Under the pieces are notes generated by a model. The model worked only from the letters and a program-made list of their open reading frames with translations. It made no database searches and was not told the origin of the DNA. From CAYVZZ01 sp964456185 (GTDB taxonomy: Bacteria > Pseudomonadota > Gammaproteobacteria > Pseudomonadales > Alcanivoracaceae), in NCBI GenBank assembly GCA_964456185.1, contig CAYVZZ010000024.1:1-24065 (forward strand): a DNA stretch of 24,065 nt, read 5' to 3'. Shown one piece after another: positions 23,234-24,065 of this stretch. Position numbers and translations under genes: made by a program. The first letter of the stretch is position 1. Every line of letters starts with the position of its first letter.

Positions 23234-24065
23234 TTGCGCGCTTGCTACGCGATGGCTGGCGCATGCTCTGGCCATTGTTGTTGGCGGCCGGCATTAGCTG
23301 GGCGTTTAATCGCTGGTGGCCGGTGTTGGCCACTGCATTGGTGTTATTGGCCTGGCAGGTGTGGCAGAAATGGCGTTTGGCTCGCTGGCTAGAACGCGGC
23401 GAACTCCTTGAGCCGCCGTTTGCTGGTGGCCTTTGGGAAGACTATTACACCCGCTTAATGCACCTGTTTCGCGCCGAGCAAAACGCCCAGGATGCCCTGC
23501 GCTCGGTGATTGAACGAGTGCGCCACCATGCCGATTCTTTGGACACAGGCGTGCTGCTATTAACCGGCAAGGGCGAGCTGCAATACAGCAATCGCGCCGC
23601 ACGGCAGCTAATGGGCATTACCGCTGCCGACCGCGGCCAGGTGCTGCTCAACCTAAAACGCCACCCCCAATTCCGCCAGTGGTTAGAAGCACGTCAGTTT
23701 GACGAGCCTTTCCTGCTGGCACCACGCTTTGGCGGCATCACCCTGCAATATCGTGCGACGGCATTGAGTAATCAGGAAACCCTGCTGCGCGTCGAAGACG
23801 TATCACACCAACAAGCCTTGGAAACCCTGCGCCGTGATTTTGTCGCCAACGTCAGCCACGAGCTGAAAACACCATTAACCGTCTTTAAGGGTTACTTGGA
23901 AATGGTGTTGGATAGCATGCCTGATGACCAGCCACAGTGGTCAAAACCGTTGCAACAAATGGAAGAGCAGAGCAACCGCATGGAAGCCCTGGTGCGCGAT
24001 TTGTTGCTGCTGTCACGGCTGGAATCCACCGAAGTGAAGAACCGCCAAGCCATCAAGCTGGTCGA
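23230..24065 (+). CDS. phoR: PhoR sensor histidine kinase (3' end outside the window)
   Basis: The ATG overlaps the phoB stop (ATGA); 278 codons are visible and the frame is still open at the window end. Two N-terminal transmembrane helices (about 12-26 and 31-46) are separated by only a few residues, so there is no real periplasmic sensor domain, as in PhoR generally. A charged linker and a PAS domain (about 95-195) follow. The HisKA domain begins at about 200, with the phosphorylated His210 in NVSHELKTPLTVFKGYLEM. The ATPase domain lies beyond the window. It phosphorylates PhoB when phosphate is low. Confidence 0.95.
   Translation, partial: MIARLLRDGWRMLWPLLLAAGISWAFNRWWPVLATALVLLAWQVWQKWRLARWLERGELLEPPFAGGLWEDYYTRLMHLFRAEQNAQDALRSVIERVRHHADSLDTGVLLLTGKGELQYSNRAARQLMGITAADRGQVLLNLKRHPQFRQWLEARQFDEPFLLAPRFGGITLQYRATALSNQETLLRVEDVSHQQALETLRRDFVANVSHELKTPLTVFKGYLEMVLDSMPDDQPQWSKPLQQMEEQSNRMEALVRDLLLLSRLESTEVKNRQAIKLV

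Noticed and set aside
1..24065. CRISPR arrays, tRNA or rRNA genes
   Set aside because: I saw no regularly spaced direct repeats and no tRNA or rRNA-like conserved segments on either strand. A covariance-model search would be decisive.

Overview
This looks like chromosomal DNA of a gammaproteobacterium. The evidence is an ExbB/ExbD/TonB system of the TonB2 type preceded by a DUF3450 protein, a pstSCAB-phoU-phoB-phoR cluster, Pho boxes close to the enterobacterial consensus, and Pseudomonas-like REP elements. I cannot name a genus. The core genes are GC-rich. The stretch from about 11.85 to 16.3 kb is visibly more AT-rich and looks like an accessory insert.

Layout. At 1-60 there is a REPIN-like inverted repeat. 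On the minus strand follow an SDR oxidoreductase (119-943), a two-gene envelope operon of a glycine-zipper lipoprotein and a CsgG-like periplasmic protein (1066-2393), and a metallophosphoesterase resembling PlcP, the phosphate-starvation phospholipase C type (2573-3397). A divergent intergenic region (3398-3543) carries one Pho box facing each way. The plus strand then holds an operon (3544-11791): DUF3450 coiled-coil protein, TtpC-like long ExbB, ExbB2, ExbD2, TonB2, a TPR protein and a large TonB-dependent receptor.

A palindrome and a REP-like hairpin follow the receptor. Next is the AT-rich accessory block: a large superfamily 1 helicase split by a frameshift (12266-14964), a higBA toxin-antitoxin pair on the minus strand, and a Phd/YefM antitoxin with a shortened ParE/RelE toxin. 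Beyond the block come a Pho-box-preceded, beta-helix-like lipoprotein (16499-18010), a strong terminator, a fourth Pho box with a well-placed -10, and pstS-pstC-pstA-pstB-phoU-phoB-phoR. PhoR is cut by the window end.

How the genes fit together. PhoR and PhoB sense and respond to phosphate limitation, with PstSCAB and PhoU as the transport and signalling input. The Pho boxes then suggest four outputs: high-affinity phosphate uptake, membrane phospholipid turnover (PlcP-like), a dedicated energised outer-membrane receptor system, and a large lipoprotein. My main inference is that the window is a phosphorus-acquisition locus containing a phosphate-starvation-induced TonB2/receptor system, interrupted by a helicase and toxin-antitoxin insert.
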